From Chryseobacterium binzhouense (GTDB lineage Bacteria > Bacteroidota > Bacteroidia > Flavobacteriales > Weeksellaceae): DNA of 64,000 nucleotides. This document shows positions 49,804 through 57,763 of the stretch, piece by piece. Both the position numbers and the translations under genes were made by a program. The DNA lies in contig NZ_VKOG01000008.1 of NCBI RefSeq assembly GCF_007474545.1, positions 1-64,000 on the forward strand, in the 5' to 3' direction. Position 1 is the stretch's first letter. The number at the start of each line of letters is the position of its first letter. The notes beneath the pieces were generated by a model, which saw nothing but the letters and a program-made list of their open reading frames with translations, made no database searches and had not been told where the DNA came from.

Positions 49804-50178
49804 ATGAAGAAACTTTTTCTCCTTTTTTTGACTACTTTTTTACTGATTGGCTGTAGTACAAACGACGAAACAATTTATGATTATATCGGAACCTGGTCAG
49901 GAACATACGAGGGAACCCAGAAAGGACTTTGGAACTTCGTAGTAGCCAGCGATGGAAAAGTAACAGGAACCATGTATTCTGAAAGTACAAATGAGAATTA
50001 CAATATTTCCGGTTTCTTAAATAATTCGGGACAGCTGACAGCAGAATTGGTTTTACCAGCTGACGGACAGTTTTCAGGAACATTAACTCTGGACAAAACT
50101 GCCACAGGAACTTGGGTAAATGAATCTCCAACTCCCGCAAGATCCGGAACCTGGAAAGGAACAAAAGATAAAAAATAG
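49804..50178 (+). CDS. Small lipoprotein of unknown function
   Basis: This 124-residue protein runs from ATG 49804, MKKLFLLFLTTFLLIGCSTND; a TTG farther upstream would displace the lipoprotein signal. The lipobox is LIGC. The mature part is a small beta-rich domain rich in Gly and Thr: YIGTWSGTYEGTQKGLWNFVV, DGKVTGTMYSE, FSGTLTLDKTATGTWV and a closing SGTWKG, a repeating GTW pattern as in lipocalin-like or META-like barrels. It is likely an outer-membrane or periplasmic lipoprotein. No named family is recognised. A hairpin terminator follows. Confidence 0.78.
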   Translation: MKKLFLLFLTTFLLIGCSTNDETIYDYIGTWSGTYEGTQKGLWNFVVASDGKVTGTMYSESTNENYNISGFLNNSGQLTAELVLPADGQFSGTLTLDKTATGTWVNESPTPARSGTWKGTKDKK

Positions 50179-50197
50179 AAAACTGATTATATATCTG

Positions 50198-50231
50198 ATC
50201 GCCTGACAATTTATTGCAGGCGATTTTTTTT
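50198..50231. terminator. Terminator between convergent genes
   Basis: ATCGCCTG (50198-50205) pairs with CAGGCGAT (50217-50224), followed on the plus strand by a T run that reaches the stop codon of the unknown minus-strand gene. Confidence 0.8.
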
Positions 50232-50877
50232 ACACAAAACCCATTTTTGTGATTTTACCGTGTTTTCTGAAACACACAAAATGCAGAACCTCTTCATCAT
50301 TAAAATGATTTTCAAAATTAACTTCGTACTGATTTTCTTGTAATTTAATATTTTCCTTAAAAGATTCTGAAGTATAATTATTGTAATCTATTTTTATGGT
50401 TACAATATCCATCTCATCCGCATCTGTTTCTTTGCTAAAGCTGAGGTTTTTATCCCATAAACCAAGATAAATTTGTGTATTTTGAGGTGCTGCAGGGATA
50501 TTTCCAAACTGAAATTGCTGTAATAAACTTTTTCCTGAATTGGTTTTTAAACCTGCCTTCACCGTTCGGTTTCCTTTCTCTGAAGCTATATCGCTGTCTT
50601 TGATGCCGGTCATCGTTTTTGCAAACCTCTGATAGAGGAGAGCATCCTGTGCTTCTGCAATATATTCAGCAAGACAGATGCGTATCGCTTTTCCTACTTT
50701 GGAGCAATGTCCGAATTCAGAACTGTTTTGCCTTACTTTTTCGTAGCTGGGACTTTTTTTGTAAGCCGTCTTGTTGAAGCCGCTTTTTCTGCGGACAATA
50801 TTCTTGCCGTTAAGATTATAGAAAACAAGATCTCCTATTGTTCCGTTAAGTTTAATGAAGCTTTCGTATGTAGCCAT
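50230..50877 (-). CDS. Conserved unknown protein, flavobacterial
   Basis: This is a 215-residue soluble protein. The N-terminus FIKLNGTIGDLVFYNLNGKNIVRRKSG looks like a two- to three-strand meander, then a helical region KVRQNSSEFGHCSKVGKAIRICLAEYI, and GLKTNSGKSLLQQFQFG introduces a C-terminal beta-rich half ending FEN-HFNDEEVLHFVCFRKHGKIT. I do not recognise a named domain. Similar FxGTxGxLxFYxLNGxxxVR starts occur in small flavobacterial families, from memory. No signal peptide is visible. Its promoter region is shared with the divergent NlpC/P60 gene and contains the phased repeats described separately. A TAAATTCG box (50901-50894) could be its -7. Confidence 0.7.
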   Translation of the reverse strand: MATYESFIKLNGTIGDLVFYNLNGKNIVRRKSGFNKTAYKKSPSYEKVRQNSSEFGHCSKVGKAIRICLAEYIAEAQDALLYQRFAKTMTGIKDSDIASEKGNRTVKAGLKTNSGKSLLQQFQFGNIPAAPQNTQIYLGLWDKNLSFSKETDADEMDIVTIKIDYNNYTSESFKENIKLQENQYEVNFENHFNDEEVLHFVCFRKHGKITKMGFV

Positions 50878-50932
50878 GATGAATATAATTCTGCGAATTT
50901 AAGAATAATTTAGTTTATAATAAATATTATAA

Positions 50933-50993
50933 TATAGTTTATATATAGTTGTAGTATAGTTATTGTATAGTTTAAAATTTTAAACTATATTTG
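50933..50993 (+). promoter_or_regulatory. Phased repeats, 24-bp palindrome and promoter of the NlpC/P60 gene
   Basis: TATAGTT occurs four times at exact 11-bp steps (50933, 50944, 50955, 50966). The fourth copy begins a perfect 24-bp palindrome (50966-50989): TATAGTTTAAAA followed by its reverse complement. The promoter of the NlpC/P60 gene overlaps it: TTG (50963-50965), 20-bp spacer, TATATTTG (50986-50993). The palindrome thus fills the spacer and the first half of the -7 box. A dimeric repressor plus cooperative binding on one DNA face is the obvious reading. Confidence 0.65.
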
Positions 50994-51028
50994 CTTTCAT
51001 TAAATAGGTAACTGATTTTCAAATCACT

Positions 51029-51595
51029 ATGCGACAGTTTATTTCTAAAAAAGATTTATTTAAATTTTTATCATTGGTGTTGATTTTTTCGGTTTTTTTA
51101 ATTTCTTGTGGAAGTTCTAAAAGCGCGACATCTTCGAAAAGCTCCAAAACAAGTTCTGTAAAAAAAGAAAATACAAGAATGTTGCTTTCAGAATTTGAAG
51201 GGAAAATTTCTGGATATGTAAAAGAGCTTTTGAAAGATGCCGAGAAATATCTGGGAGCGCCCTATAAATTTGGTGGAAATACATCTGAAGGATTTGATTG
51301 CTCGGGTTTTGCCGTAAAAGTTTTTCAGGAAAATAATTTTCAGCTTCCCAGAAGATCTGCAGATCAGGCTTTGGCAGGGAAATCTATCAAAATAGAAACG
51401 GTGAAACCTGGTGATTTGCTTTTCTTTGCTACATCAGGCGGAACCCGTGTTTCGCATGTAGGAATCGTTCATACCATTGAAAAAGATGGAGAGATAAAAT
51501 TTATACATGCTTCCACTTCAAAAGGGGTCATTATTTCTTCTCTCAGCGAAAATTATTGGAACAAAGCATATTTGCATGCACAGAGAGTTTTATAG
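51029..51595 (+). CDS. NlpC/P60 (C40) peptidoglycan endopeptidase, lipoprotein
   Basis: This 188-residue protein has a signal peptide with lipobox around LIFSVFLISCGSSK, then a Ser/Lys-rich linker and the NlpC/P60 domain: LGAPYKFGGNTSEGFDCSGFAVKVFQ (catalytic Cys at about residue 90), KPGDLLFFATSGGTRVSHVGIVHTIE (catalytic His) and FIHASTSKGVIIS (third polar site, His). It cuts peptide bonds in murein stems, usually gamma-D-Glu-meso-A2pm, at the outer membrane. Its promoter is buried in the repeat region, so it is probably tightly regulated. Confidence 0.92.
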   Translation: MRQFISKKDLFKFLSLVLIFSVFLISCGSSKSATSSKSSKTSSVKKENTRMLLSEFEGKISGYVKELLKDAEKYLGAPYKFGGNTSEGFDCSGFAVKVFQENNFQLPRRSADQALAGKSIKIETVKPGDLLFFATSGGTRVSHVGIVHTIEKDGEIKFIHASTSKGVIISSLSENYWNKAYLHAQRVL

Positions 51596-51716
51596 ACTCT
51601 TTTTTTATTTCAAGACATCTTTCTTATTTCCATTTTATATTGTGAGCAAACTCTCTCTTTAAGCTAAACTTTTGTATCTTTGAGGGCATTTATTTTAACA
51701 AAATTTAAACATCATT

Positions 51717-52529
51717 ATGTCATTACAGCAAACTATTGAAAATATTTGGGATAACAGAGAACTATTGCAGAACGAAGACAGCCAGAAAGCGATCAGAGAA
51801 GTAATTTCTTTGGTAGATAAAGGTGATCTTCGTACAGCAGAGCCTACAGAAAACGGATGGCAGGTAAACGAATGGGTAAAAAAAGCTGTTGTGATGTATT
51901 TTCCGATACAGAAAATGGAAACTATTGAAGTGGGACCGTTTGAATTTCATGATAAAATGCCTTTGAAGAGAGGATATGCCGAAAAAGGAGTAAGAGTAGT
52001 TCCGCATGCAGTTGCGAGAGAGGGAGCTTATATTGCGCCGGGTGTGATTATGATGCCGTCTTATGTAAATATTGGTGCTTATGTAGATTCTGGAACTATG
52101 GTTGATACTTGGGCAACGGTAGGAAGCTGTGCACAAATCGGTAAAAATGTTCATTTAAGTGGCGGTGTTGGTATTGGTGGTGTTCTGGAGCCGCTTCAGG
52201 CTGCACCCGTTATCATTGAAGATGATTGCTTTGTAGGTTCAAGATGTATCGTTGTAGAAGGAGTTCATGTGGAAAAAGAGGCTGTTTTGGGAGCTAATGT
52301 TGTTTTAACGGCATCTACGAAAATTATTGATGTTACAGGCGAAACTCCGGTTGAAATCAAAGGAAGGGTTCCTGCCCGTTCGGTAGTAATCCCGGGAAGT
52401 TATACCAAAAAATTTCCTGCAGGAGAATATCAGGTTCCGTGTGCATTGATTATAGGAAAAAGAAAAGAGTCAACCGATAAAAAAACTTCTCTGAATGATG
52501 CGTTGAGAGAAAATAATGTAGCGGTTTAA
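51717..52529 (+). CDS. dapD: Tetrahydrodipicolinate N-succinyltransferase
   Basis: The 270-residue enzyme of lysine and diaminopimelate synthesis transfers succinyl from succinyl-CoA to tetrahydrodipicolinate. An N-terminal helical domain (LQQTIENIWDNRELLQNEDSQKAIREVISLVDKGDLRTAEP) precedes the left-handed beta-helix with hexapeptide repeats, including VVPHAVAREGAYIAPGVIMMPSYVNIGAYVDSGTMVDTWATVGSCAQIGKNVHLSGGVGIGGVLEP. The trimer builds the active site between subunits. Length matches. A TATCTTTG box lies at 51675-51682. It links to cell-wall synthesis together with the upstream endopeptidase only by proximity. Confidence 0.97.
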   Translation: MSLQQTIENIWDNRELLQNEDSQKAIREVISLVDKGDLRTAEPTENGWQVNEWVKKAVVMYFPIQKMETIEVGPFEFHDKMPLKRGYAEKGVRVVPHAVAREGAYIAPGVIMMPSYVNIGAYVDSGTMVDTWATVGSCAQIGKNVHLSGGVGIGGVLEPLQAAPVIIEDDCFVGSRCIVVEGVHVEKEAVLGANVVLTASTKIIDVTGETPVEIKGRVPARSVVIPGSYTKKFPAGEYQVPCALIIGKRKESTDKKTSLNDALRENNVAV

Positions 52530-52539
52530 ATTTTTGCAT

Positions 52540-53214
52540 ATGGCAATTCCGAAACAGATATTTCAGACATTTAAAACAGATAAGCTTCCCTGGCTTACAA
52601 AATTTCATATTAAAAGAATGCTCAGAAAAAACCCTGAGTATACTTATCATTTTTATGATGATAACAGAATTCAGGCATTCTTTAAAGATGAGTTTCCGCC
52701 TGAATATCTGAAATCTTACAACAGACTCACGATTGGAGCTGCCAAAGCGGATTTTTTCAGATATGCCATTCTTTACAAAAAAGGAGGAGTTTATTTAGAT
52801 ATAGACAGCGGAATCAATATTCCTCTGCGAAATCTAATTCGGGAGGATGATGTGGCTTTGGTCACCGATGAAATTCCTCCTACATATTATGTACAATGGG
52901 GTCTGGTGTATGAAGCCGGACACCCGTTTTTACAGAAAACTTTAGAAAATATTCTTGATAACATCAGGAATAATCCTTATCCTCATAATGTCCATAAAAC
53001 TACAGGACCAACAGTTTATACAGAATCTATCAAACAGTGTCTTTCTGAAAATCCGGATATTCCGCATCGTTTTTTAGCACCGCACTATGAAAATAAAATG
53101 GTGTTTAAATACAAACTCGGGAAGTTTTTTTTGTACAGTAAAAAATCTGAACACTGGAAAAGAAAGCAGCTTACACAAAACATTATAAAACCAGAGGATG
53201 AAGATAGCATTTGA
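52540..53214 (+). CDS. Glycosyltransferase with DXD motif (OCH1/GT32-like)
   Basis: The protein has 224 residues, start ATG 52540, 11 bases after dapD. IPKQIFQTFKTDKLP opens the fold, NPEYTYHFYDDNRIQAFF follows, then AAKADFFRYAILYKKGGVYLDIDSGINIPL contains the nucleotide-sugar/metal DXD motif (DID). The pattern fits the Gly-transf-sug family around yeast OCH1 and bacterial capsular transferases. Sugar and acceptor are unknown. The next gene, another transferase, overlaps its end by 17 nt. Probable role: a surface glycan. Confidence 0.88.
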   Translation: MAIPKQIFQTFKTDKLPWLTKFHIKRMLRKNPEYTYHFYDDNRIQAFFKDEFPPEYLKSYNRLTIGAAKADFFRYAILYKKGGVYLDIDSGINIPLRNLIREDDVALVTDEIPPTYYVQWGLVYEAGHPFLQKTLENILDNIRNNPYPHNVHKTTGPTVYTESIKQCLSENPDIPHRFLAPHYENKMVFKYKLGKFFLYSKKSEHWKRKQLTQNIIKPEDEDSI

Positions 53215-54292
53215 TGCCAAAAGATTTTTTCACAACACCTCCGGTTTAGGGAATTATTCCCGCGATCTTGTTAGAATTTTAGCACAGTATTTCCTTGAAA
53301 ATGAATACATTTTGCTTAATAAAAACAAGTCGGAAAGAGGATCTGACATTTTAGAAAACTCCAATGTTCATTTTGTGGAAACTTCAAAGGGAACAATGTC
53401 CCGACAGTTTAAAATGGGGAAGGATGCCCAAAAACAGAACGCCGATATTTTCCATGGATTATCCGGCGAATTGCCTTTAAAATGGGATAAAAAAACCATC
53501 AAAAAAATTGTCACCATTCACGACCTTATTTTTGAGAGATATCCGCAATATTATTCCTTTTTCGACCGTAAAATTCACTTCTGGAAATTCAGGAAAGCCG
53601 CAAATTCTGCCGACAAAATCATTGCCATTTCAGAACAGACTAAGCGAGATATTATTCAGTTCTTAAAAGTTCCTGAATCGAAGATTGAAGTCATTTATCA
53701 GGGATGCCACAAAGCTTTTAAAGAACAGCAGTCCGAAGAATTCATTCAGAAAACCAGAGAAAAATACAGTCTTCCGGAAAGATTCATTCTCAATGTCGGA
53801 ACTATAGAAGAACGTAAAAATCTTCTCAATGTGGTAAAAGCATTAAAAGACACAAATATTCCATTGGTGGTTGTCGGCAAAAAAACAAAATACTTCAGGA
53901 AAGTAGAACAGTTTGTTCAGCAGCATAAAATCAGAGTGCAGTTTCTCGAAGGAGTTTCCATGGATGAACTCGCTACAATCTACAAACTTGCCGATATTTT
54001 CGTTTATCCAAGCTTTTTCGAAGGTTTCGGAATTCCTGTCATAGAAGCACTATTTTCGAAAACAGTAGTTATTACAAGCAATACAAGCTGTCTTCCCGAA
54101 GCGGGCGGACCCGATTCCGTTTATGTATATCCGGAAAATCATCTTGATATTCAGTCTAAAATTAAATTTTTATGGGACAATGAATCCGAACGTAAACGCC
54201 GTGCTGATAAAGGTTTTGAGTTTGTTCAGAAGTTTAATGACGAACCGATTGCAAATAACCTGATGAATCTTTACCAAAAAATTATTTCTTAA
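53198..54292 (+). CDS. Glycosyltransferase of the GT4 family
   Basis: This 364-residue protein has a GT-B fold. The N-terminal half starts MKIAFDAKRFFHNTSGLGNYSRDLV with the glycine-rich loop, then KIVTIHDLIFERYPQYY, and the linker IIAISEQTKRDIIQFLKVPESKIEVIYQG. The C-terminal donor domain has FILNVGTIEERKNLLNVVKAL and the ExFGxxxxE signature FFEGFGIPVIEALF. GT4 enzymes mostly retain the anomeric configuration and use NDP-sugars. It overlaps the preceding transferase gene, so translational coupling is likely. Product unknown. Confidence 0.92.
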   Translation: MKIAFDAKRFFHNTSGLGNYSRDLVRILAQYFLENEYILLNKNKSERGSDILENSNVHFVETSKGTMSRQFKMGKDAQKQNADIFHGLSGELPLKWDKKTIKKIVTIHDLIFERYPQYYSFFDRKIHFWKFRKAANSADKIIAISEQTKRDIIQFLKVPESKIEVIYQGCHKAFKEQQSEEFIQKTREKYSLPERFILNVGTIEERKNLLNVVKALKDTNIPLVVVGKKTKYFRKVEQFVQQHKIRVQFLEGVSMDELATIYKLADIFVYPSFFEGFGIPVIEALFSKTVVITSNTSCLPEAGGPDSVYVYPENHLDIQSKIKFLWDNESERKRRADKGFEFVQKFNDEPIANNLMNLYQKIIS

Positions 54293-54296
54293 ATTT

Positions 54297-54327
54297 TTTG
54301 GCAGTTTAAAAATAAGTTCTACATTTG
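54297..54327 (+). promoter_or_regulatory. Promoter of the his operon
   Basis: TTTG (54297-54300), a 19-bp spacer and TACATTTG (54320-54327) match the Bacteroidota consensus. Transcription should start near 54334, about 11 nt before the leader peptide. Confidence 0.75.
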
Positions 54328-54344
54328 TACCACAATTTTCAACA

Positions 54345-54392
54345 ATGAAACCGAGTTTTTTAACAGTACATCATTATCATCATCTCTGCTAA
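54345..54392 (+). CDS. His operon leader peptide
   Basis: This is a 15-residue frame, MKPSFLTVHHYHHLC, from ATG 54345 to TAA 54390. It has four histidine codons out of five positions (HHYHH), just upstream of an antiterminator-terminator pair. Ribosome stalling here under histidine shortage would let the downstream antiterminator form. The frame is too short for automated detection, but its composition, position and following structures leave little doubt. Confidence 0.88.
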   Translation: MKPSFLTVHHYHHLC

Positions 54393-54467
54393 GACGGAAT
54401 TGATTGATATGAACATATGTTAAAAATCAAAATAATTAAAACCGTCTGAGTAAACAGGCGGTTTTTT
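54392..54467 (+). promoter_or_regulatory. His operon attenuator
   Basis: Terminator: AACCGTCTG (54440-54448) with CAGGCGGTT (54455-54463, one G-U pair), followed by TTTT. Antiterminator: AGACGG (54392-54397) is complementary to CCGTCT (54442-54447), which is the terminator's 5' arm. AGACGG starts at the leader stop codon, so a ribosome finishing the peptide masks it and allows termination, whereas one stalled on the His codons leaves it free to antiterminate. Confidence 0.85.
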
Positions 54468-54536
54468 GTTTCTAAATTCATCCCGGGCAATTTATTTCCA
54501 AACCATCTTTTTACTCAGACACAACAAAAAAGTGAA

Positions 54537-55394
54537 ATGAGTAAATTAAAAATAGCCATACAGAAAAGCGGTCGCCTTTACGAGGAATCTCTTCAGCTCT
54601 TAAAAGACTGCGGTATTTTCGTTAACAACGGAAAAGACCAGTTAAAAGTTTCCGTAGAAAATTTCCCGATGGAAATCATGTATCTCAGAAATTCGGATAT
54701 TCCTCAGTATCTGGAAGATGGAGTGGTGGATGTTGCCATTGTGGGAGAAAATCTTTTGGTAGAAAAACAGAAAGAAATTGAAATCGTTCAGCCTTTGGGA
54801 TTTTCAAAATGCAGAGTTTCTCTGGCTGTTCCGAAAGAAATTGAAACCGATGAGATCACCTATTTTCAGGGAAAAAAAATAGCCACTTCTTATCCGAATA
54901 CCCTGAAAAATTTTTTGGATAACAACAATATTTCCGCAGATATTCACATCATTTCAGGTTCTGTGGAGATCGCCCCGAACATTGGACTTGCAGACGGAAT
55001 CTGCGATATTGTAAGTTCAGGAAGTACCCTTTTCAAAAACGGATTAAGAGAAACCGTTACCATTCTTACTTCTGAAGCCGTTCTGGCAAAAACATTCATA
55101 CTGGATGAAGAAAAAACCGGAATTCTTGAAAAATTCCTCTTCAGAATTAAAGCTGTTCTTAAAGCAAAAAATTCAAAATATATTCTCATGAACGTTCCGA
55201 ACGACAAGATCGGAGAAGTTTCAAAAGCGCTTCCTGTGCTGAAAAGTCCGACCGTGATTCCTTTGGCGGAAGAAGGATGGAGCAGTATTCATTCTGTGAT
55301 AGACGAAGCGCGTTTCTGGGAAGTGATTGATGAACTGAAAGACAAAGGAGCGCAGGATATTTTAATAATTCCAATCGATAAAATGGTGATTTAA
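54537..55394 (+). CDS. hisG: ATP phosphoribosyltransferase, long form
   Basis: This 285-residue protein is the first enzyme of histidine synthesis: ATP + PRPP to phosphoribosyl-ATP. The N-terminal periplasmic-binding-like catalytic domain reads LKIAIQKSGRLYEESLQLLKDCGI and continues through DGVVDVAIVGENLL and GLADGICDIVSSGSTLFKNGL (PRPP loop). The C-terminal 75 residues (YILMNVPNDKIGEVSKALPVLKSPTVIPLAEEGWSSIHSV) form the ACT-like domain that binds histidine for feedback. Long-form length is right, so no HisZ partner is needed. It is first in the operon behind the attenuator. Confidence 0.97.
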   Translation: MSKLKIAIQKSGRLYEESLQLLKDCGIFVNNGKDQLKVSVENFPMEIMYLRNSDIPQYLEDGVVDVAIVGENLLVEKQKEIEIVQPLGFSKCRVSLAVPKEIETDEITYFQGKKIATSYPNTLKNFLDNNNISADIHIISGSVEIAPNIGLADGICDIVSSGSTLFKNGLRETVTILTSEAVLAKTFILDEEKTGILEKFLFRIKAVLKAKNSKYILMNVPNDKIGEVSKALPVLKSPTVIPLAEEGWSSIHSVIDEARFWEVIDELKDKGAQDILIIPIDKMVI

Positions 55395-55395
55395 T

Positions 55396-56688
55396 ATGCA
55401 GATAGAAAGATATCCTGAAAGGGAAAAATGGTCTGAATTAACAAAAAGACCCATTATAAAAAGAGAACGATTAACAGAAATCGTTGCCGGAATTTTTGAT
55501 GAAGTAAAGAACAACGGAGATGAGGCGCTGATTGATTTCGCTAAAAAATTTGATTCCGCAGAAATAAACAGCATTAAAGTTTCTGAAGAAGAAATTGAAA
55601 CCGCTGAAAATCTGATCAGTGAAGAACTGAAAACAGCCATTCAAGAAGCAAAATCGAATATTACCAAGTTTCACGCTTCACAAATTCCGACGGTCGAAAA
55701 AATAGAAACAACAAAAGGAGTGGTTTGCTGGAGAGAAAACCGAGCGATAGAAAAAGTAGGAATTTATATTCCGGGAGGAACAGCACCGTTGTTTTCTACC
55801 GTTTTAATGCTTGCTATTCCGGCTCAGTTAGCGGGTTGCACAGAAATTATTCTCTGTACGCCGCCCGCTAAAAACGGTAATGTAAATCCTGCCATTTTAT
55901 ATACGGCAAAATTGTGTGGAGTAACGCAGATTTTCAAGACAGGAGGCGCTCAGGCGATTGCAGCGATGACTTTCGGAACCGAAAGTATTCCGAATGTCTA
56001 CAAAATTTTCGGACCGGGAAATCAGTATGTTGTTGCCGCTAAAGAATACGCACAAAACTGCAATATTGCCATCGATATGCCTGCCGGACCGAGTGAAGTT
56101 CTTGTGATTGCTGATGAAAATGCGGTTCCTGAATTCTGTGCGGCAGATTTGCTATCTCAGGCAGAACACGGAAGCGACAGTCAGGTGATTTTCCTTTCCA
56201 CAGACGAGAAAATTCTTAATGAAACCATTCTGGAAACACAAAAACAGCTTGAAGCACTTCCAAGAAATGAAATGGCAGCAGAATCTTTAAAAAACAGCCA
56301 CTTTATTTTACTGAATTCAATTGATGAAGCTTTGGAATTTAGCAATTTGTACGCTCCGGAACACTTGATTTTAGCTATTAATGATTTTGAAAATTATATC
56401 CCGAAAATTCAGAATGCCGGTTCTGTGTTCTTAGGGAATTATTCATGCGAGAGTGCGGGAGATTACGCGAGCGGAACCAATCACACCCTTCCGACGAACG
56501 GTTTTGCGAAGAACTACAGCGGTGTTTCTCTTGACAGTTTTGTGAAGAAGATCACTTTCCAGAATCTGTCGGAAGAGGGATTGAAAAATTTAGGAAAAAC
56601 CATTGAAGTTATGGCGGAAGCGGAAGGATTATTCGCTCACAAAAATGCCGTAAATATCAGATTAAAAGAACAGAATGAAAGAATTTAA
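55396..56688 (+). CDS. hisD: Histidinol dehydrogenase
   Basis: The 430-residue zinc enzyme carries out the last two NAD-dependent steps from histidinol to histidine. Motifs include AIEKVGIYIPGGTAPLFSTVLMLAIPAQLAGC, FKTGGAQAIAAMTFGTESIPNVYKIFGPGNQYV, IDMPAGPSEVLVIADENA and the zinc/catalytic region LLSQAEHGSDSQVIF, followed by NAGSVFLGNYSCESAGDYASGTNHTLPT. Length is normal. The start is one base from the hisG stop; the end overlaps hisC by 14 nt. Confidence 0.97.
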   Translation: MQIERYPEREKWSELTKRPIIKRERLTEIVAGIFDEVKNNGDEALIDFAKKFDSAEINSIKVSEEEIETAENLISEELKTAIQEAKSNITKFHASQIPTVEKIETTKGVVCWRENRAIEKVGIYIPGGTAPLFSTVLMLAIPAQLAGCTEIILCTPPAKNGNVNPAILYTAKLCGVTQIFKTGGAQAIAAMTFGTESIPNVYKIFGPGNQYVVAAKEYAQNCNIAIDMPAGPSEVLVIADENAVPEFCAADLLSQAEHGSDSQVIFLSTDEKILNETILETQKQLEALPRNEMAAESLKNSHFILLNSIDEALEFSNLYAPEHLILAINDFENYIPKIQNAGSVFLGNYSCESAGDYASGTNHTLPTNGFAKNYSGVSLDSFVKKITFQNLSEEGLKNLGKTIEVMAEAEGLFAHKNAVNIRLKEQNERI

Positions 56689-57700
56689 TATCAAAGATTT
56701 AGTACGAAAAAATATTCTTGAACTGCAGCCTTATGTGAGTTTTAGGGACAACAATACATTTGAAAATCCTGTTTTTCTGGATGCGAATGAAAGCGCGTTC
56801 GGAGAGCTGAACCGCTATCCGGATTCTACTCAAAAAGAATTGAAAGAGAAGTTGGCTTTTTTGAAAGATGTTTCAGCTAAACAGATTGCAGTCGGAAACG
56901 GAAGCGATGAACTGATTGATCTTATCGTGAAAGTTTTTTGTGAACCGAAAAATGATGCTATTCTGATGATGAATCCTTCTTTTGCGATGTACGGATTTTA
57001 TGCTGCGGTGAATGAAAATAAAGTGGCTAAACTGAATCTGAATGAAAATTTCGGAATCGATAAAGAAGAGTTTTTAAAAATCTCAAACGAAGAAAAACCA
57101 AAAGTTTTCTTTTTATGTTCGCCCAATAATCCTACCGGAAATTCAATCGAAGACATTGAATTTTACATTCAGAATTTTGAAGGAATTGTCGTGGTTGATG
57201 AAGCTTATATTGAATTTTCAGAAAAGAAATCGTGTATTGAATTGTTGGAGAAGTTTCCTAATCTTATCGTTCTTCAGACGTTTTCCAAAGCTTGGGGAAT
57301 GGCGGGAGCAAGAGTCGGAATTGCATATGCTTCAGAAGAGATTATTCAACTGACTAATATGGTGAAATCTCCGTACAATGTTAATTCTTTAAGTTTAAAT
57401 AAAATATCAGAACTTATTAGTAATAAAGAATTTGTAAAATACAATATAGAAAATACTTTAAATGAAATTTCCTGGTTGAGAAATGAATTAGAGACAATAA
57501 ATTGCATCAAAAAAGTATTTCCAAGCGACGCAAATTTCTTCCTGATTCAGTTTGAAAATGTGGATAAGGTATACCGGAAATTGCTGGAAAATGAAATTCT
57601 GACGAGCAAGAGAAGTCCGCAGATTCCGGATTGCATTAGAATTAATGTAGGTAAACGAGAAGAAAACAATAAGCTGATTAACGTCTTAAAAAGTATTTAA
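56675..57700 (+). CDS. hisC: Histidinol-phosphate aminotransferase
   Basis: The 341-residue PLP enzyme transaminates imidazole-acetol phosphate to histidinol phosphate. VFLDANESAFGELNRYPDSTQKELKEKLA, IAVGNGSDELIDLIVKVFC, FFLCSPNNPTGNSIE, VVVDEAYIEFSEK and the Schiff-base lysine in VLQTFSKAWGMAGARVGIAYA are present. Length is typical. Its start lies inside hisD. After its stop there are 63 bp, including an imperfect palindrome, before hisB, the largest gap in the operon. Confidence 0.96.
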   Translation: MKEFNIKDLVRKNILELQPYVSFRDNNTFENPVFLDANESAFGELNRYPDSTQKELKEKLAFLKDVSAKQIAVGNGSDELIDLIVKVFCEPKNDAILMMNPSFAMYGFYAAVNENKVAKLNLNENFGIDKEEFLKISNEEKPKVFFLCSPNNPTGNSIEDIEFYIQNFEGIVVVDEAYIEFSEKKSCIELLEKFPNLIVLQTFSKAWGMAGARVGIAYASEEIIQLTNMVKSPYNVNSLSLNKISELISNKEFVKYNIENTLNEISWLRNELETINCIKKVFPSDANFFLIQFENVDKVYRKLLENEILTSKRSPQIPDCIRINVGKREENNKLINVLKSI

Positions 57701-57710
57701 TTAAATCTGA

Positions 57711-57739
57711 ACCTGACAGATTTTTAAAACCTGTGAGGT
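57711..57739. repeat. Imperfect palindrome between hisC and hisB
   Basis: The arms ACCTGACAGATTTT and AAAACCTGTGAGGT (14 nt, two mismatches) surround one central T. There is no T run, so it is not a terminator. Similar CCTGACAGGTTTT palindromes are scattered in flavobacterial genomes, from memory. Confidence 0.5.
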
Positions 57740-57763
57740 GTAGAAAAGTAAAAGAAAATTAAA

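Noticed and set aside
50933..50993. Phased TATAGTT units as a CRISPR array
   Set aside because: Units are 7 bp with 4-bp spacers, far too short for repeats and spacers, and no cas gene is near.
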